NCBI RefSeq assembly: GCF_042100115.1
Contig: NC_091276.1
Span: forward strand, 682,001 to 746,000
Source of the DNA: Alternaria dauci
Lineage: Eukaryota; Ascomycota; Dothideomycetes; Pleosporales; Pleosporaceae
Direction of reading: 5' to 3'
DNA: 64,000 nucleotides
Each line of letters opens with the position of its first letter. Position 1 is the stretch's first letter. The translations under genes and the position numbers were made by a program. The notes under the pieces were generated by a model. It was given only the letters and a program-made list of their open reading frames with translations. It searched no databases and had not been told where the DNA came from. Of this stretch, positions 60,369-64,000 are shown one piece after another.

Positions 60369-62438
60369 GTTGCGGGGGACGAAACACTATACGCCTTTGA
60401 GAGCAAGCCAGCGGCGTCATGGGATAGCGGGTGGAATCAGGCGTTAACGATGTCACGATACCTTTTTTTCCTCTCTTTCTTCTTTTCATACAAAATTCGA
60501 TATACCACAAAAGAACCCTCACGGCCATTAGGTATTGGTGAGCTGGGCAGGCATGGGCAGGCGTTTACTTGAGGGGTCGACCAGCTGGAAACAGGCGGTG
60601 GTAAGACGGACTCAGATACTATGAAATCAAATTTGATTAAGCATCACACTTGCCCTGGCCTACTCTTTGTTTAGTGAGTGAAGTCATAACTTCTGTTGTC
60701 TACCTTGACGGCTGAACGTACGCTCCTCATATCGCATAAGAGCGACGGTAGTCTTTGTCCACTCTTCTCGAGGTATTTCTTACTGCGAGATACCTTCCCC
60801 ACCCAAACTTACTTTCTCTTCTATTTTCCTTAAGCAAGCAACCTTGTTAGGTGCATCACAGAGTTTCCGGCACTTTGTGTTCTCCCCGCTCCTCCGCCCC
60901 CGCCCCCGCAAACTTACTTTGTGCATGCCCATAGGGATTCGGTGACATGGAACTTTAAGTCTACTTGGAGCGCTTATTGTTGCCCAATCAACAAGAGAAG
61001 AACGTGGACCGCTAAGCTGAGAGACAAAACAATCCTCATTACGTGAAACATGCAGACTCCCAAAACTTGAAACACCACGCCTCATGGCCACACTTGCAGT
61101 ACCCGCTTCTCAGCCCCCTTTTCTATGGCAGATGTTCAAATCTTACATGGTTGTGTCAGCACCGAGGTTTCCACGTCATAGAGCAAATGATCATCTTCTT
61201 GTCGCTACATCCAATGCCGACGACCAAGCGACAAGAAAACCCACCGTATTCCTTGCATATCCCGTCTCCTCACGTCCCAGCGTAGTGGGACACGATAAGT
61301 GACGTGCCGTGTCCTCTCGTCAATACACGTTTCTATATCCATACTACAACATTCTACGAGTTTCTCCGCCCACTCGGTGCTTTTGTCGCCGTCTTGCGCA
61401 TATGCGCAAATGTGCAAGACCAAGGACGCGCGGTTGCGGATGTTGCGGCGTGGCGGCGCTATTGATTAGATTGGACGAACAGGGTGCATGCAACCAAGGA
61501 CGGAATGACAGTGGCACAGCCACGATGATATCGTTTTCCGGGTTCGGAGTCCGTGATCTCTCGACTCGAGTGTTGGAAAGGGATGTGGAATGGATGAAGC
61601 AAGGGTTTCACGTGAAGAATGTACGTGGTCCAATCTTGCACAGCAGCCATCTGTTCATGCAGAATAAGGGTCTAGCTACATACCAAAATTAAATAGTTAT
61701 ACATGCAAGTCAATATGATATACTGATATTCCAAAATGGTGGCGTACATTATATCTGCGCGAACGCTTCGAGGCCATGAAAAACCGTCGCAAAAGGTCGT
61801 GGTAGTAGTTTGATAAACTAGAGAGTTCCTCCTCGTTGTGTGACCGTGTCGCGGAAATGAAGTCGATGAACAAGACACAAATAAAAAAGACATATCGTAA
61901 AGGAGAGACTATATAGCATACAAGTTCTCTCCTTGGCGGGCGAAACCCCAGGCTACATAGAAAAGGTTTTGGAATGGTTGTGCACTCAACTTTTTCCTCT
62001 TTGGCTCTCTCTCAGTAGTCCATGGAAGATAAACCAGGAAACGGGAGAAGCGAGGTTGGGAGACAAAGGGCAACCAAAGTTTAGCAATCGATGGGAAAAT
62101 CCGACTGAGCCCCCAAAGGGGAGAAAAAAATGTTGTGGTGAAGACGTTCCCATTATCCAAGACAAGAAGAAAAGGAGGAATTCCCAGGGAATCTTTAAAC
62201 GCCAAAAACACCAAGCTGCGCTCTTTGTATGGATAGCTAGAGGCAATGATATCTCCCAAAGTTCCCGTTTCGTGACCGAGGATGTGCATCATGAGTGGCA
62301 CGATCGGGAGTAATGATCGTAAAGGGCTCGTGTATTATGTAAGTGTATGGGTATGGCGGAAAGGAAGCTGAGCATGTCGCAGCACTCATAGGTCGTATGC
62401 CTGGCCGTTATGTATTGGTGCGGGTGTTGTGTGGACGA
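60369..62438. other. Intergenic, 2.1 kb
   Basis: No gene seen. The right part is probably the 3' UTR and flank of the G-alpha gene. A perfect 16-bp palindrome TTGCGCATATGCGCAA at 61394-61409 is nested in an outer 7-bp inverted repeat GTCTTGC...GCAAGAC (61391-61420). Confidence 0.45.
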
Positions 62439-63761
62439 TCATAGTATGCCAGAGTCTTTTAGCGCGTTTTGCAGTATTGTTTCCTTGACGGCGGCGAAGA
62501 CGAGTCGGATGTTGGACGTATCGGTGGCTTGTGTGAGACTAGTGAGGTCAGCATGCGTGAGTTGGCTCGAGGAGGGGGATTGTTTTACTGTGGGTATAAG
62601 TTCAAGTGAGCGCGGTTGACCTGGTTGAACCTCCACAACAGATATTTGGCGGCGCGGTTGACATCATTGCCACCAGAGTAATCTGGAAAGTAATTGCCGA
62701 GTGGCGATCGTGCAAGTTTGGCCTTGAACAAGTCGACCTTGTTGAGGAACAGGATGATGCTCGTTCTCATGAACCACCGGCTGTTGACCACCGAGTCGAA
62801 GAGCACTAAGCTTTCCATCATCCGGTTCTAGGGGCGCGAGTCAGTCATGGCCAAAAATACTCGACTTGATTACCTACTTGTGAGCTTTCTTCCAACAGCA
62901 CTTGATCGTATTCGCTCAATGCCACGCAGAAGATGATTGATGTGACGTTTTCGAAACAGTGTATCCATTTCTTGCGCTCACTCCGTTGGCCCCCTACGTC
63001 AAACATGCTGTTTCATGTTAGCCTGAGCACCCAAACACGGTTTGAAGGGGGCGCATGTACTGTATGCTGAGCTGGCCCATTGTGAATCTTGTCTCGTAGA
63101 TACCGGTCGTTTTGGTACGCGCTCGTAGGACGTCGGATTCGATGGGGACATAGTTTGGGTCGGATATTCGCTCTACCTCGTCGAAAAAGCTAAAGAGGTC
63201 AGTGGGGCTGATGGAGAGGGATGCGCAAACCTACTATGGGGCGGAGTCCATCAGGTAGAACTCGCTCGAGTGCTCCAAGACCTTGCCGACACATGGATCG
63301 CTCCACATGGATGTGATGGCTTGGCCGACCCGTACATCGAGGGGCTTCTCGGGATCGGGGTCGACTGTGTAGTCGAGCAGGTAGTCGCAGAGCTCGGCAT
63401 TGCCAGGCTTCTCGGGGACCACGTCAAACTGTCGCATGGCGCCAATGAGGGCTTTTGCGCAGTCGATGACATTTTTGTATATGGTCAGGCGGTACATGGC
63501 GAGCTCGTCCTGCGTGTAGCCGTTCTGATGTATGATCTTCATCTGCTTGACTATGGTCGACTTGCCGCTCTCTCCGGAGCCTGCAGGGCGTGTTAGCAAA
63601 GGCAGCGGCAGCGGCAGCCGGGCTGGAAGCTACTCACCCAGCAGCAGGATCTTGCATTCCCGCCGTAACCGTCGCGAGTCCTCCTCGAGCTTGCGGTCAA
63701 TGGCCTGGCTGCGCTTCTTCTGCTCGACATCGTCGTTGTTGGTGCTCATGCAGATGCCCAT
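62439..63761 (-). CDS. gna-3: Heterotrimeric G-protein alpha subunit, group III (GNA-3/Gpa3 type)
   Basis: Exons 63761-63638, 63580-63235, 63189-63061, 63007-62878, 62827-62589, 62538-62439 (355 aa). It begins MGICMS, giving an N-myristoylation Gly2 and a palmitoylation candidate Cys4. The P-loop GSGESGKS is split by intron 1. Switch I contains [11 protein letters not shown], switch [14 protein letters not shown] with the catalytic Gln, the guanine-specificity motif is FLNKVD, and the TCAT-equivalent is TQATDTS. The C-terminus is KDSGIL, lacking the pertussis-toxin cysteine, as in group III fungal G-alphas. These proteins activate adenylyl cyclase for nutrient sensing, conidiation and virulence in other fungi. 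All five introns are 45-57 nt with GT-AG ends. The long 3' flank towards 61.9 kb is presumably untranslated. Confidence 0.95.
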
Positions 63762-64000
63762 GGTGCCGGCGTGTGGTGCGGCTCGCGGCCGCGGGCGCTG
63801 GGAGGGAGTCGGGCGCGGGATAATGGTGGAGCACTAGGCTCAGCGCGTGGCAGAAGCGTCGTCGTCGAGGGCAGGCGGCGATGCGACAGAGCGTGTGGTC
63901 CGGATGGCGGCGTGACGGCTGGCGCGTTGCTGCTGGAGCTGGAGCTGTGGTGACGCTTCCGTCGGCTTAATCCGACACGCAGCTCCCGTCAATCAAAGGG

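Noticed and set aside
61909..62313. Overlapping ORFs of about 130 codons on both strands downstream of the G-alpha gene
   Set aside because: Mirror-image ORFs without domains; best explained as the 3' flank of the G-alpha gene.

Overview
The window is nuclear DNA of a filamentous ascomycete. The signs are many short spliceosomal introns (44 to about 90 nt, GT...CTAAC/CTGAC...AG), CT-rich leaders, intact homologues of fungal regulators (group III G-alpha, HAM-2/Far11, Cbf1, a KDM4-type demethylase, Yag7) and a secreted saprotroph/pathogen repertoire (AA9 LPMO, triple CBM18 chitin-binding protein, heme-thiolate peroxidase, type-B esterase). The gene set suggests Dothideomycetes, possibly Pleosporales, but that is inference only. 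Gene models were built by hand from reading frames and splice signals. All coding exon sums are multiples of three. There is no rRNA, CRISPR array or intact transposase gene; one tRNA is present.

Layout. 0-8 kb, + strand: a seven-exon Chs7-like membrane chaperone with an 8-nt microexon, TFIIH subunit Ssl1, a fumarylacetoacetate-hydrolase-family enzyme with two possible starts, and a Yag7-like RGG protein. 9-13 kb: a large JmjN/JmjC/ePHD histone demethylase. 13-24 kb: gene-poor, with a secreted AA9 LPMO, a MITE-like inverted repeat beside tRNA-Glu(UUC), a small RING protein, a 47-aa zinc protein made of four DnaJ-type CxxCxGxG units, and a second inverted-repeat element. 24-31 kb, all - strand: a cytochrome b5/FMN dehydrogenase, a doubtful small two-exon gene, HAM-2 and Cbf1. 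31-42 kb, accessory-looking: the triple CBM18 protein, a peroxidase pseudogene with two lesions, then a divergent SDR/esterase pair sharing a 0.5-kb promoter. 43-48 kb: a soluble SMP-C2-C2 protein convergent with a calpain. 48-60 kb: gene-poor, with a 54-aa RanBP2-type zinc-finger microprotein, a PRPP synthetase of the long Prs1/Prs5 type and a small Ser-rich protein. 62-64 kb: a six-exon group III G-alpha gene.

Functional themes. Signalling and hyphal fusion (G-alpha, HAM-2, calpain), chromatin and transcription (KDM4, Ssl1, Cbf1) and plant-wall or chitin interaction (LPMO, CBM18, peroxidase, esterase) are interleaved without evident clustering. The least-described items are the two zinc microproteins, the soluble SMP-C2-C2 protein, the two inverted-repeat elements and the decayed peroxidase. 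Gene-poor stretches were read on both strands; most ORFs in them look like chance.
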